Assembly: GCF_002355435.1 (NCBI RefSeq) | Contig: NZ_AP017313.1 | Coordinates: 2,728,001-2,792,000, forward strand | Length of the DNA stretch: 64,000 nucleotides | Reading direction: 5' to 3' | Origin: Mucilaginibacter gotjawali | GTDB taxonomy: Bacteria > Bacteroidota > Bacteroidia > Sphingobacteriales > Sphingobacteriaceae | In this document: one piece after another, positions 1-10,077 of the stretch | Numbering within the stretch: position 1 is the stretch's first letter | Layout of the letters: every line of letters begins with the position of its first letter | Program-made: the position numbers and the translations under genes | Notes under the pieces: generated by a model | Databases searched by the model: none | Seen by the model: only the letters and a program-made list of their open reading frames with translations | Told to the model about the DNA's origin: nothing

Positions 1-19
1 GTTTCATGTTAATTTGTTT

Positions 20-625
20 TTAATAATTGTATTTAATGATTTTACCCGGATTACCGACTACAACTGCGTAATCGGGTACATCATCAATGATTACAGCACC
101 GGCGCCTATAGTTGCCCATTTACCGATTTTGATATCTTGTATTACACATGCTCCTATACCAACATGGGCACCTTCGCCAACCATCGTTTTTCCAGCCAAA
201 GCGGCATTTGGCGATATATGTGCATAATCTTCAATAATACAATCATGATCAATAGTGCAGTTGGTGTTTAAAATTACATGCCTGCCAACGACTGCGTTGC
301 AATTAACAGTAACAGCGGCCATTATTACCGTTCCTTCTCCAATTGAAGCCCGTGGTGATAAATTGGCTGACGGATGTATAGCCTGGCCGTAATTTACTTT
401 GATTTCGCCAGCACGTTTTTTGCGGATTTCGTTTTTGCCGATGCATATAATCATCTTAAAATCTGTAGCTGATTCATTGGCGGGAATAAACTGAGAAACA
501 GGATAGCCAAGCAAACTTTTTATTTCGGTGTTTACATCCAACAGCCCGGCAATTTCTTTTTTCTGTCGTTCCAGTATTTCAATAACCACTTTTGCATGTC
601 CGCCTGCGCCGTATAGGTAAATCAT
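20..625 (-). CDS. PglD/NeuD-like sugar O/N-acetyltransferase
   Basis: Left-handed beta-helix acetyltransferase of the PglD/NeuD family, which uses acetyl-CoA to acetylate an (amino) sugar nucleotide. An N-terminal Rossmann-like part carries GAGGHAK at residues 6-12, which binds the sugar nucleotide. Hexapeptide repeats fill the C-terminal half (about 90-190). The general-base histidine of the family is visible as H127 in TIDHDC, with HISPN at 136-140. The 201-residue length is normal. It overlaps the upstream PglC-like gene by 4 bp (ATGA), so the two are translationally coupled. The partner PglE-type aminotransferase would be expected beyond the left edge. N-acetylation of a UDP-amino sugar (bacillosamine type) is inferred; O-acetylation of the polymer is the alternative. 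Confidence 0.85.
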   Translation of the reverse strand: MIYLYGAGGHAKVVIEILERQKKEIAGLLDVNTEIKSLLGYPVSQFIPANESATDFKMIICIGKNEIRKKRAGEIKVNYGQAIHPSANLSPRASIGEGTVIMAAVTVNCNAVVGRHVILNTNCTIDHDCIIEDYAHISPNAALAGKTMVGEGAHVGIGACVIQDIKIGKWATIGAGAVIIDDVPDYAVVVGNPGKIIKYNY

Positions 626-1230
626 ATATTATCTCCTTTAAATTTATGCATCGTTACGTGGCCCTTATGGCTGATTCCTTCGCGTTTAAATACCTTCGCA
701 AAGGTCATCCAAACGATTTTTACGTCAAGCCAAAAAGTTAAATGGCTTGTATACCAAACATCATATTCAAATTTCTGGCCCCAATTTATCAAATTGCGCC
801 CGTTTACCTGGGCCCAACCCGTAATTCCGGGACGCACATCGTGCCTCTTTTTTTGATTTGCATTGTATAGTGGCATGTACTCTGTTAAAAGCGGGCGCGG
901 TCCAACCAGGCTCATATCTCCTTTAATAACATTCAGTAACTGCGGTATTTCATCTAAGGAAGTATTCCGTATAATACGGCCCAGATGTGTTATTCTGCCT
1001 GCATCTGGTAAGAGATTCCCCTCCTTATCTTTTGTATCATTCATGGTTTTGAATTTTATCAATTTAAAGGGTTTACCACCTTTTCCCGGGCGCAGCTGGA
1101 AAAAAAACGGGGTGCCGGCATTTGTTAAGAATAAGATAACAATTAATATAAGTATAAAAGGAAACAGGATCAATACAGCAAATATTGAAAGCCAGACGTC
1201 AATTAATCGCTTAAAAAAATTCTTATACAT
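622..1230 (-). CDS. PglC-like initiating phosphoglycosyl transferase
   Basis: Monotopic phosphoglycosyl transferase (bacterial sugar transferase family). It transfers a sugar-1-phosphate from UDP-sugar to undecaprenyl phosphate at the inner face of the membrane and so starts repeat-unit synthesis. An N-terminal re-entrant membrane helix lies at about residues 9-35. The catalytic Asp-Glu pair is D93-E94 in SLDEIPQLLNV, the same numbering as Campylobacter PglC, followed by GDMSLVGPRPLL. At 202 residues this is the short PglC form, without the extra membrane domain of WcaJ/WbaP. It lies head to tail between a GT4 gene and the acetyltransferase, overlapping the latter by 4 bp. Confidence 0.92.
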   Translation of the reverse strand: MYKNFFKRLIDVWLSIFAVLILFPFILILIVILFLTNAGTPFFFQLRPGKGGKPFKLIKFKTMNDTKDKEGNLLPDAGRITHLGRIIRNTSLDEIPQLLNVIKGDMSLVGPRPLLTEYMPLYNANQKKRHDVRPGITGWAQVNGRNLINWGQKFEYDVWYTSHLTFWLDVKIVWMTFAKVFKREGISHKGHVTMHKFKGDNI

Positions 1231-2379
1231 TCAATTTCTAAAAAGTCCTTTATAAAATTCTAACCATTCCCCGGAAATATTAGCCGCCGAAAAATTACCG
1301 GTGACGAATCTCGCCCCATTTTCGCCTAAATATTTCCGCAGTTCGGGTGATTGAATTAGTTTTCTCATTTGATCGGATAAAGAGCGGATATTTCCCGCCT
1401 CGTGCCTTAACCCCGTCTCATTTTCAATAATAGTATCCATTAATCCATAAGTGTCACTGCAAATAACAGGAAGCCCCAGCAATGACGCCTCTAGCACACT
1501 TGTACCAAAACCTTCCCTGTAACTTGGCATGCAAAATATGTCAACCGCTTGCAAAATAATTTCGGGCTTGGGCGTTGGGCCATAAAAAATTACCGAATTG
1601 CTGTCGTTTATTATTTGTTGTACCTGTGGAATGAGATTTTCTTCATCGTTCCCGATAAGTAAAAGTTTAGGATCGGGATAATCATCCTTTAAAGCCTTAA
1701 AGGCACTCGCCAAATCCAAAATCCCTTTGTCCTTGTTTAGCCTTCCTAAAAAACCAAATACGATATCTGTGTCTTTTAACGATAACTCGTTTCTTATGTT
1801 TTTCCTGGTTGAAGCTCTCGGGTTAAATCGATTTGTATCTACGCCACTAATTGACCCTTTACCCAAAACTTGCGAGTTTGAATCCATGATAATATGCTTA
1901 CTGATCAGAAAAGATCTCTGGGCCTCACCGTCTACCAGAATATGGGTTGACCATCTGACAATTAGCTTGTCCAGATAAATTAAAAGCTTTTTCATGGTGC
2001 CTTTTTTATTATACCAAACCTGCCCGGTAAAAATATGCACACGGTTTTTAACTCCAGCCATATACGCGGCTGTCATGGCAAGTAACCCTGCTTTTGGGGT
2101 TACAGCGTGTACGGCATCAAATTTGTTCGCTCTAAAATACTTTTGTAAAGAGATCAGCGCTTTCAAATCGCTCACAGGATTAATGGCTCTTAATATTTTT
2201 ATATTGCAAACAGTAAAATCGGCTAATTGGGATAAAATTAAAGTGTCATGTTGATGGTCAAAATTGGCAACAACGTATATATCAAATTCCGCTTTTAGTA
2301 CTTTAAAATGGTTTAATAAAAAAGCTTGTATAGTTAGGGGAGAAGAAACCACAAAACAAATTTTCTTTCTCACAATCAT
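1231..2379 (-). CDS. Glycosyltransferase family 4
   Basis: GT-B fold glycosyltransferase of 382 residues, the usual size for GT4, acting on the lipid-linked oligosaccharide in the cytoplasm. The N-terminal half has the GT4_N pattern (FDAVHAVTPKAGLLAMTAA). The C-terminal half has GFLGRLNKDKGI and the EX7E motif in EGFGTSVLE, which binds the donor nucleotide sugar. It ends directly before the PglC-like gene. It resembles PglA-type transferases that add a HexNAc to the first sugar, but the sugar specificity cannot be read from the sequence. Confidence 0.88.
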   Translation of the reverse strand: MIVRKKICFVVSSPLTIQAFLLNHFKVLKAEFDIYVVANFDHQHDTLILSQLADFTVCNIKILRAINPVSDLKALISLQKYFRANKFDAVHAVTPKAGLLAMTAAYMAGVKNRVHIFTGQVWYNKKGTMKKLLIYLDKLIVRWSTHILVDGEAQRSFLISKHIIMDSNSQVLGKGSISGVDTNRFNPRASTRKNIRNELSLKDTDIVFGFLGRLNKDKGILDLASAFKALKDDYPDPKLLLIGNDEENLIPQVQQIINDSNSVIFYGPTPKPEIILQAVDIFCMPSYREGFGTSVLEASLLGLPVICSDTYGLMDTIIENETGLRHEAGNIRSLSDQMRKLIQSPELRKYLGENGARFVTGNFSAANISGEWLEFYKGLFRN

Positions 2380-2487
2380 AAGTATTAATTATATGATTAC
2401 CACCCATTCAATTATAGCCGATAAGGGCCTCTAAGCGGTATCTAATAAAGGTCTGCAAAGTTGTGCGCAAAAAAATGATCAACCTCA

Positions 2488-3462
2488 TTATATATACCGG
2501 CATATTCTAAATAAATAAAAGTGTTTTAAAAAAAGGTTTCTGAACAGTTCTTTTTTTAAGTCATATATCCGATGATTAATAAAAAAAATATCATTTTTTA
2601 TCAATTCACTTTTTAAATTTTCAAATGCAATATAGCGTGCCCGACTTTTAAATAACTGAAAAAACAAAGTAGCAGTCAAATAGCTTAACCGTTGTTCGAA
2701 ATATTCCGATACCTGTTTGGTTTCTTTATTGGGTTGTTTTTTAAAAAAATCGAGCACCAGCTTCATCACCTTTGCAATGTCGTCCCTCATCTTTGCACTT
2801 CTGCGATTATCAACATTCCTGGTAATGGAATCCGGTGATTGGTAAAACTGTGCTGCAATTAATTTAATACCAAATACCTTTTGAGCGACATAAAATACCC
2901 GGGTATTAAATTCATAATCCTCTATATACAATCGTTCAACAAAAAGAAGTCCATTTTGCAATAAAAAACTTCTGTTATATAATTTGTTGCAGGCTGAATC
3001 CATATAGCGATATTTTTTGTAATAGTCGATCCCATTATAAATTTTATCGGACGACAAAGATTCGGTGTACACAATTTTATTTTTTTCGCCAATGCCCTGG
3101 GCGCCAAATTCCAAAACATCTACCGCATATTTTTCTGCTACATCAAATAACTGTGCCAGCATGCCGGGTAAAAACCAATCATCGGCATCCCAAAAAACCA
3201 GGTACTTGCCTGAAGCGTTCAAAATACCAGTATTCCTGGCGCCGCCTAAGCCTTTGTTTACCGGATGGCTTATAATTCTTGCATTCGAATGGTTTTGAAT
3301 AAGATTTGCGGCGATAGTTTTGCTGTCGTCGGGCGATTGATCATCTACCAAAATAACTTCGAATGAATCTTCCTCCAGGTTTTGCTGATAAACAGATGCT
3401 ATGCACTTATTTAAAAATTGCGCTACGTTGTACATCGGTATGATGACGCTGATCTGAATCAT
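2488..3462 (-). CDS. Glycosyltransferase family 2
   Basis: GT-A fold glycosyltransferase. The start (ISVIIPMYNVAQFLNKCI) is the typical GT2 opening. VILVDDQSPDDS binds the nucleotide and WDADDWF contains the DXD-type metal site. The region after about residue 220 has no clear motif and is Lys/Phe rich, as in many capsule GT2 proteins. A 108-bp spacer separates it from the following GT4 gene; nothing was recognised there. The acceptor and donor sugars are unknown. Confidence 0.88.
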   Translation of the reverse strand: MIQISVIIPMYNVAQFLNKCIASVYQQNLEEDSFEVILVDDQSPDDSKTIAANLIQNHSNARIISHPVNKGLGGARNTGILNASGKYLVFWDADDWFLPGMLAQLFDVAEKYAVDVLEFGAQGIGEKNKIVYTESLSSDKIYNGIDYYKKYRYMDSACNKLYNRSFLLQNGLLFVERLYIEDYEFNTRVFYVAQKVFGIKLIAAQFYQSPDSITRNVDNRRSAKMRDDIAKVMKLVLDFFKKQPNKETKQVSEYFEQRLSYLTATLFFQLFKSRARYIAFENLKSELIKNDIFFINHRIYDLKKELFRNLFLKHFYLFRICRYI

Positions 3463-3527
3463 GATTTAATTAATAATAATGCAGTAAGGGAATTTTGATT
3501 ATTCGACATATTAATTACTCCTTCAAA

Positions 3528-4700
3528 TTACTCCACGAAGATCCTCCTATCGTAATTTAGTTGGGTTTTCATATCAGATATCCCGTCATTATCTATGTTA
3601 TTGTTTTTAAAGATAGATGTGTTTTTAAACTTAACATCTATCATGCTCACATTATTTGGCACTTTGTAAACTTGAAATCCTTTCTTTTTACTGTTTTTCC
3701 AAATGGGGTTTAACACGTTGATTTGACCGGTTATAGGAGGTCCGGTATTCTTATCTGCCAAATTAATTGCCAAGCCAAAGCCAATAGCGGAGCCTTCATC
3801 AAGGTGATTGTTTATACTGATGCTAACCTGTTGGGGTGCATCACCTCTAAGTCCATGTAAAGAGACTACGATACCATGCATAGCACTATTAAAAGTAAAC
3901 GCGTTATCAATTCTTATATTTTTTATCACATCGGCATTCGTATTCGGCTCAATGTCAATACCGCTCATTGGCATCTGACCAGCGGTATTAGATATAATTG
4001 GTCTTATTAAGTGTACTCCATCGGCGCATGTTATTGAAAGGCCGTTGCGCCTGTTATTATCTAACTCGGCGTAAAATATGGTTATATTTCTATCCACTGC
4101 ATTATTCTGTCTTCCAAGATAGATGCCATCACCCCAACATTTTGATACTTTAGGATTAACTACCAATATTTTTGTTGAACCGGAAATTGAAATCCCCATT
4201 CCCCACTGTCCGTTGCCTGAATGTAAATCCCTGTCACCCTGCACTACCGGAAAATACAAGTTAACATTGGTGGCATTATAAATACGTAGTATCTGGTATG
4301 CAGGTAAGCCATTTGCCTGTAAAACCAGTTTAGAGTATTTTCTGAATATAACTGTGCTATTGCTTATTAGTGATAATCCTAAATGATTTACAAGAACTGG
4401 AAAATTTGGAAACATAACAATACTGTTGGCATTGATACCCTTTTGTAATTGTTCAGTATAATCAACTGATCCATCTTTTACATAGTTTGGAGGTAAACTA
4501 CTTGTCAGATCGTAAGCGCGACTTGATAGAAAGTCCGCTTTTTTGCGATAGGGTAATAAGGCATTGGATTCTTTAATTTCATCTTTAGGGACGTTTTTAT
4601 ATATCCAATTTGCTTCCTGACCTTTGCAATTGGATGTGACAATAAGCAGGGAGAACAAAATTTGCATAATTGATATGCACAGTTTGTAAGAATTTTTCAT
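3528..4700 (-). CDS. Secreted right-handed beta-helix protein
   Basis: The open frame extends to 4775, but the Met at 4700 begins a clear signal peptide (MKNSYK followed by a hydrophobic stretch ending near SNCKGQ), so I use that start, giving 390 residues. The middle of the protein shows repeated short beta strands with N/G/D turns (about residues 110-330), the look of a pectate-lyase-like parallel beta-helix. I cannot identify catalytic residues. It sits between two glycosyltransferase genes of the polysaccharide operon and is probably exported, so a role in cleaving or modifying the polymer in the periplasm or outside is inferred. It could also be a non-enzymatic binding protein. Confidence 0.7.
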   Translation of the reverse strand: MKNSYKLCISIMQILFSLLIVTSNCKGQEANWIYKNVPKDEIKESNALLPYRKKADFLSSRAYDLTSSLPPNYVKDGSVDYTEQLQKGINANSIVMFPNFPVLVNHLGLSLISNSTVIFRKYSKLVLQANGLPAYQILRIYNATNVNLYFPVVQGDRDLHSGNGQWGMGISISGSTKILVVNPKVSKCWGDGIYLGRQNNAVDRNITIFYAELDNNRRNGLSITCADGVHLIRPIISNTAGQMPMSGIDIEPNTNADVIKNIRIDNAFTFNSAMHGIVVSLHGLRGDAPQQVSISINNHLDEGSAIGFGLAINLADKNTGPPITGQINVLNPIWKNSKKKGFQVYKVPNNVSMIDVKFKNTSIFKNNNIDNDGISDMKTQLNYDRRIFVE

Positions 4701-4807
4701 AGGACTCATTTTTTGAGGAAAAAGATTTTTGCTTTTTTTCCACGTCGTTAAAAAATTAAGCGGCTCGATTTGCATTTAGCTGATAAAGTGCAAGATGTTT
4801 ATCCTCA

Positions 4808-5962
4808 TTATTTTGTTTTGAAAATATTATTAAAACTATCCTTCTGTATATCTTCATTAAAAGAGCTTTTAATTAATTTAAAAGCATTATCCGTCAAAAA
4901 ATTGTACAGTTCTTTATCTTTTGCTAATAATTCAATATAGTTTACATATTCATCTACGCTATTAAAATTTGTGATTAAACCAGTGAATTTATGTAATATA
5001 TAATCGGTAACGCCTCCTACTGCGTTTGCAATAACCGGTTTCTTAAGCGCCATACTTTCCATAATCACCCGCGGTAGCCCTTCGGTAGACGATGGATGAA
5101 TCAGGATATCACAGGCTCTGAAATAGGGTATCACGTTGGGGTTGTTTTCAATAATCAGCACCTGGTCGTCTAATGCATATTCTTTAATTAAATTTAAAAT
5201 ATGTTTGTAATAATTTGACGAGGCTGCACCTTTATAGATTAAACCGGTGATAATCAGCTTAAATCTAAACCCCTTTAATTTTAAAACTTTTGCTACTTCA
5301 ATTGAAATGTGAATCCCTTTATCAGGTAAAAACCCTCCCGAATGTAATATTTTTAGGGAGCCGTCTGCATTGTCTATTTCTTCGACAGCGTGAGGAAGCT
5401 CGTCCGGGTTTATTGCATTGTGCACCACATAAATATTTTCCAGCGCAGCTAATTTTCCGGCAAAAATGGCCTGTCGCGTAGCTTCAGCAACGCAAACGTA
5501 TTTATCAACTAGCAGTTTATATAAAAAACGATCTTTGAAATTAATCTGATCAGGAAGAAACCAGCCCCGGGCAAATAAGATAGTCTTAAATTTTTTATTT
5601 CTGAACAGGAATAGAAGTGATAGTACTTTAGAGTTATTTATGATAACCTGGTCTGCATCAAACTCACTAATGATTTTTTGAACTTTTGAGCGTAATTTAA
5701 TCCAGTGAGGGAAGAATTTTACCAGGTTTAAAAGGTTATTTAATTTGTTTGCAGATCCGTTAATTATAAACGGCGCCTGTCTCGGCATAGCAATGTTCAA
5801 ATTTATTTTTTTGTCATTTACAGTATTAACAAATGGTTTACAGGAGCCATAAGTATCTAAGATCAAAACTTCGTGATCGGAGGAAAGACGTTCGGCTAAT
5901 TCGACGGTACTGATTCGGGCCCCACCAAAATCTTGCACCATTTCTAAAAAAATAATTTTCAT
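4808..5962 (-). CDS. Glycosyltransferase family 4
   Basis: GT-B fold transferase of 384 residues. The N-terminus has EMVQDFGGARISTVELAERL, a GT4 acceptor-domain start. The C-terminal domain has LHSGGFLPDKGIHI and the EX7E signature EGLPRVIME followed by KKPVIANAVGG. The start codon overlaps the end of the wzy-like gene by 4 bp, implying coupled translation. It presumably adds one sugar of the repeat unit at the cytoplasmic face; the sugar is not predictable. Confidence 0.88.
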   Translation of the reverse strand: MKIIFLEMVQDFGGARISTVELAERLSSDHEVLILDTYGSCKPFVNTVNDKKINLNIAMPRQAPFIINGSANKLNNLLNLVKFFPHWIKLRSKVQKIISEFDADQVIINNSKVLSLLFLFRNKKFKTILFARGWFLPDQINFKDRFLYKLLVDKYVCVAEATRQAIFAGKLAALENIYVVHNAINPDELPHAVEEIDNADGSLKILHSGGFLPDKGIHISIEVAKVLKLKGFRFKLIITGLIYKGAASSNYYKHILNLIKEYALDDQVLIIENNPNVIPYFRACDILIHPSSTEGLPRVIMESMALKKPVIANAVGGVTDYILHKFTGLITNFNSVDEYVNYIELLAKDKELYNFLTDNAFKLIKSSFNEDIQKDSFNNIFKTK

Positions 5963-7398
5963 CTTATTGATCTTTTTTTATATCCCTTTAAAATAAATGG
6001 TAAATAGGTAAATAACCATACATAAGTATATTTACTTAATGAATATAAAATGGTACTGCGGGATATGTAAATACTGAATGAAAACACAAGGAAAACAAGG
6101 ATCACCAAGTAAATTGGAGGAAATACTTTTGAAAAAGCCACGAGTTCAAGTTTTCTTGATAGGTATCCAAAAGTAAAAAACACAATAATTATCCCTGTAT
6201 ATCCAAAATCGAGGAAAGTATCAGCTATACAACTTGAACCAACACCCCAGGTTGGAAACCGGCCCAAATCAGCCCATGTTAAAAATTGTGGGGAATCAGT
6301 AAATTGCTTTGGAATATTAAAAAGAGATATAAATGCTCCTTTTAGCATAGGTACTAGCAACATTGCATCTTGTATGAAAAAAAGACCATAAAAATGAGGC
6401 AAAGTAGCTGGCACTTTTTCAACAGCTAAATGAACAGTCCTTACTGAACCAGCGAGTTCTTTAGTACCGACGGAAAAAGAGCTGGGATAATAACTGTCAA
6501 GGCTATTACTTGAAACGTTGGTAATTTTATCAAATAGCTCAATATTATTGTCCTGTTGCCTTATTAACCCCAAAACAGTAATGAAAAACATCCCGGAAAA
6601 CAAAAGAACTAGCAAACTAGGTATTGCAATTTTGTATTTGGTTACATAAATATAACCAAATACAAATGCTAACGAGCAATACATGATAGGCCCTCTATCA
6701 CCACTAAATATTACTGCTGTTAAATAAATAATCAGAAGAAATGCCGTATGTCTTAGATGTATAAAATATTGCAAAAATGATATATTAGTCTGTTTTGTCA
6801 GAATAAGGTTCCTGCAATTAATTATTATTATAGCATAGATATTGGCTTCAAAAATAAACGCAAAAAGTTGCGCGCTGCTTCCGATATCTGCAGCACCATA
6901 ATTGCCGGTTAAATATTCTTTATTGACAGTTGCGAAAAAGAGTATTAATAAAATAAAAGCCAAAATATTTAACCCCATTGTTTTTAAATAGACAGGTTTA
7001 ATATCTTTCATGACATTTACAGCTTTCAAATTCACACTATAGCCCAAGAGGTAACAAACAAAGCCTGTAGAGGATACTACTAAAGCTTTGCAAACTGTTG
7101 TTGGGTCGATCCAGAGGAAAATGTTGTTTGGGGTTAGGTTGCCAAGCAATAAATCAATGTAAGCCTGAAAATGTACAATGATGAAGCCGATTAAAAATAA
7201 ATAAGATATCCGTATATATTGTTTTTTGATTATGCGGTTGTTTTCCTTTCTTAAAAAGAAAAAAGAAAGTAATGAAACCAGATCAATGATTAATACTTCC
7301 ATCATAAAAGATTCATCCATATTTTTAGGGATGAGATCAAACAAATAAACTATCACCATGACAAAAATGCATATTGATAGAATGATCTTATTTTTCAT
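5959..7398 (-). CDS. Wzy-like O-antigen/capsule polymerase
   Basis: Integral membrane protein of 479 residues with about ten to twelve hydrophobic segments and a larger polar loop near residues 285-375. This is the plan of oligosaccharide repeat-unit polymerases, which join lipid-linked repeat units at the periplasmic face. Arginines in ...GDRGP (about 230) and the loop are the kind of residues used by Wzy, but the family is too divergent for a sequence-only proof. Context is the stronger evidence: it lies between the Wzx-like flippase and glycosyltransferase genes and overlaps the downstream GT4 gene by 4 bp. Confidence 0.75.
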   Translation of the reverse strand: MKNKIILSICIFVMVIVYLFDLIPKNMDESFMMEVLIIDLVSLLSFFFLRKENNRIIKKQYIRISYLFLIGFIIVHFQAYIDLLLGNLTPNNIFLWIDPTTVCKALVVSSTGFVCYLLGYSVNLKAVNVMKDIKPVYLKTMGLNILAFILLILFFATVNKEYLTGNYGAADIGSSAQLFAFIFEANIYAIIIINCRNLILTKQTNISFLQYFIHLRHTAFLLIIYLTAVIFSGDRGPIMYCSLAFVFGYIYVTKYKIAIPSLLVLLFSGMFFITVLGLIRQQDNNIELFDKITNVSSNSLDSYYPSSFSVGTKELAGSVRTVHLAVEKVPATLPHFYGLFFIQDAMLLVPMLKGAFISLFNIPKQFTDSPQFLTWADLGRFPTWGVGSSCIADTFLDFGYTGIIIVFFTFGYLSRKLELVAFSKVFPPIYLVILVFLVFSFSIYISRSTILYSLSKYTYVWLFTYLPFILKGYKKRSIR

Positions 7399-7476
7399 AA
7401 ATCGGGTTCAACCATAAGGATAATTATCAAATTGGTAATCATAGATAAATTCTTAGAAACTGATCATTCACAATAA

Positions 7477-8955
7477 TTAATTTGTATTATAATTCTTGCT
7501 AAACTGTTTAAAGTTTACCCCTTTGATAATATGCCGGATTTCATTTAAAACGGATAATCGTAATAAAAAGCTAATGCCAGTATAAAAGAAAAGATAGATT
7601 ATTGAAGTCAATAAAATGGTAAGACTATCAGAGCTGATGTAATAATGAATAACGAGTAAAAATAAGCCTTTACATGCTGCTGCTGCGAAACCACCAACTA
7701 AAATAATCGGCATAATATTTAACAACTGATCTTTTAAAGGATAACTAATAAGTTTACCGGCATAAAAACCATTTACCAACCCGTGAAAAATCATACTAAA
7801 AACTGATGCACTTATTATTCCCCATAAACCGAAGTAAATTAAAGGGATAAGCACCAGGGTAGAAACGCCTTTCTTAATTAACTCCGCTTTAAAATGAATA
7901 TCACTCCTGCCTTTTGCCGGAATAATAGTAATGTTAAACATGCTATAAGGGTAAATTATGGCACTAATACAAAGCACCTGGAAGTAAGGGGTCGCCGGCG
8001 ACCATTTATTTGTGAGGAGAATACGAAATAAAGGATCGGCAGCAAGGGCCAGTATTATCATTATAGGGGTAACGCCAAAAAATACAAGTAAAGTCAGCCT
8101 TTTATAAACAAGCTTAAGTTTTTCATTATTGTTTTGCAAGGCCGAAAACATTGGATAAGTAACCTTTAATAACGCGGTTGACAAATTTGCCGTAGGAAAC
8201 ATACTTAATGTATTTGCCTGGTTATAAAATCCTAATTGTGTAACTGAAAATAACTTACCTATTACCACTGTATATAAATTATAATATAAACTTGTAACTA
8301 ATCCGGATAAAGTAAGTTTATAGCCAAAGGAAAAATGATATTTTAACTTTTCCTTATTAAGCCGTGGGGAAGGAAACCAATTTGAACGAAACCAATGCTG
8401 GATCATAAAAAGAAAAGAACGCACTAAATTCATCCAAACGAGGCTCCAAACACCATACCCCTGCATTGCAAGTGCGATCCCAACAATCCCACCTACTAAA
8501 ACAGATGGTATTTGCATATACATTTGCAATTTAAAATTCATTTCCTTCGTAAGCTTTGTAGTTTGCACAGCTACTAAGGCCTGAATAATAAAACTTAGTG
8601 TATATATGCGAACAATGGGGCTTAGAATTGGCTGGCTATAAAAATGACCAATACCAGGAGCCAATAAAAATACTAGGCCATAAATACCTATACTACAAAA
8701 CAGGTTTATGAAAAACACGGTAGAATAGTCATCTTGGTCGGGGTTTTCAGTACGAATAAGCGATGAGGCCATTCCGCCGTCTAATAAAGTATTGCCGACA
8801 GATAAAAAAATTTGAAGCATAGCAATAAGGCCGAACATTTGAGGAAGCAAAATTCTTGCTAAAAGAATTTGTACTCCCAAATTAATCGCCTGAACGCTTA
8901 ACTGCTGGCTAAAAGTCCAAAATACACCTAAAAAAGCTTGCCTTTTAAGACTCAT
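7477..8955 (-). CDS. Wzx-type polysaccharide flippase (MOP superfamily)
   Basis: A 492-residue polytopic membrane protein with about fourteen hydrophobic segments. The N-terminus (SLKRQAFLGVFWTFSQQL) and the GLIAMLQIFLSVGNTLLDGG region are typical of the WzxC/polysaccharide transporter family, which flips undecaprenyl-PP-linked repeat units across the inner membrane. It lies just upstream of the Wzy-like gene (78 bp spacer) and downstream of the UDP-sugar epimerase gene (96 bp spacer). Confidence 0.9.
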   Translation of the reverse strand: MSLKRQAFLGVFWTFSQQLSVQAINLGVQILLARILLPQMFGLIAMLQIFLSVGNTLLDGGMASSLIRTENPDQDDYSTVFFINLFCSIGIYGLVFLLAPGIGHFYSQPILSPIVRIYTLSFIIQALVAVQTTKLTKEMNFKLQMYMQIPSVLVGGIVGIALAMQGYGVWSLVWMNLVRSFLFMIQHWFRSNWFPSPRLNKEKLKYHFSFGYKLTLSGLVTSLYYNLYTVVIGKLFSVTQLGFYNQANTLSMFPTANLSTALLKVTYPMFSALQNNNEKLKLVYKRLTLLVFFGVTPIMIILALAADPLFRILLTNKWSPATPYFQVLCISAIIYPYSMFNITIIPAKGRSDIHFKAELIKKGVSTLVLIPLIYFGLWGIISASVFSMIFHGLVNGFYAGKLISYPLKDQLLNIMPIILVGGFAAAACKGLFLLVIHYYISSDSLTILLTSIIYLFFYTGISFLLRLSVLNEIRHIIKGVNFKQFSKNYNTN

Positions 8956-9051
8956 TTATTATTATAAGTAATTATTGATATTTACATTTTTGCACAATCA
9001 AAAAATTTGGTTAAGTATAAAGGGCGAGGCATGGTTTATTGTTTACCATAA

Positions 9052-10059
9052 TCAGCCAGAAATATTGATCTTATCATTATACCATTTTATTGCTGAATTA
9101 AGTCCCTCTAAAACACAAACTTGAGGCTTATAGCCAATTAAAAGTAGCGCTTTGCTTATATCGGCAAGGCTATGTTTAACATCACCTTTTCGCTCTTCTC
9201 TATATTTTGGCTTGATATCGTTTCCGGTAATGCTGGCTATCCTGTCCCACAATTGGTTTAAGGTTGTACGTTCACCAAATGCAATATTCATCACTTCATG
9301 CTTGTCAATACGTCCAAGCAGCATTGCCTTTATATTTGCCTGTACTACATTTTCAACAAAAGTAAAATCGCGGCTGGTTTCCCCGTCACCGTTAATAAAG
9401 GGAGACTCGCCCTTTAAAGCCGTTTCAATAAAAAGAGGTATTACAGCAGCATACGGGCCGTTAGGGTTTTGGCGGGGGCCAAATACATTAAAGTATCTTA
9501 AACCTATGGTATGAAAATTATAGTTTTTTGAAAATACTGATGCATACAACTCATTAACATACTTGGTTACAGCATAAGGAGAGAGCGGGCTGCCAATTTT
9601 ATCTTCAACTTTAGGCAAGCCGGGATGATCACCGTAAGTGCTTGAACTGGCAGCGTACACAAAGCGTTTAACTTCAGCATCGCGTGCAGCGACTAACATA
9701 TTTAAGAAACCTGATATATTAACCTCATTTGTGGTGATCGGATCATTTATAGACCGGGGCACCGATCCTAACGCGGCCTGCTGCGAAACAAAATCAATTC
9801 CCTTAACTGCTTTTTTACAGGTTTCAAGGTCACGTATATCTCCTTCCAGCAATTCAAAGGACGGGTTTGATTTAAATTCTTCAATATTAGCGTGTGAACC
9901 GGTAGAGAAGTTGTCAAGTATTCTAACCTTTGCGGCGCCGTATTTTAATAAATACTCCACCAGGTTCGAACCGATAAACCCTGCTCCACCAGTAACCAAA
10001 AAGCTGTATTGGCTCAAATCTTCACTATGATAACGTGTTTCGTACATTTTAATTTGCAT
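9052..10059 (-). CDS. UDP-sugar 4-epimerase (WbpP/TviC-like SDR)
   Basis: Extended short-chain dehydrogenase with the NAD motif [10 protein letters not shown] near residues 23-32, the Ser-rich catalytic stretch AASSSTYGD and the YAVTK catalytic Tyr-Lys. The N-terminal extension and the motif [21 protein letters not shown] match UDP-GlcNAc or UDP-GlcNAcA 4-epimerases of the WbpP group. It is 18 bp downstream of the nucleotide-sugar dehydrogenase, and the pair would make UDP-GalNAcA from UDP-GlcNAc. That product is inferred from the pairing. Met1 and Met5 are both possible starts. Confidence 0.88.
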   Translation of the reverse strand: MQIKMYETRYHSEDLSQYSFLVTGGAGFIGSNLVEYLLKYGAAKVRILDNFSTGSHANIEEFKSNPSFELLEGDIRDLETCKKAVKGIDFVSQQAALGSVPRSINDPITTNEVNISGFLNMLVAARDAEVKRFVYAASSSTYGDHPGLPKVEDKIGSPLSPYAVTKYVNELYASVFSKNYNFHTIGLRYFNVFGPRQNPNGPYAAVIPLFIETALKGESPFINGDGETSRDFTFVENVVQANIKAMLLGRIDKHEVMNIAFGERTTLNQLWDRIASITGNDIKPKYREERKGDVKHSLADISKALLLIGYKPQVCVLEGLNSAIKWYNDKINISG

Positions 10060-10077
10060 TTATTGCGTTAAATAAAA

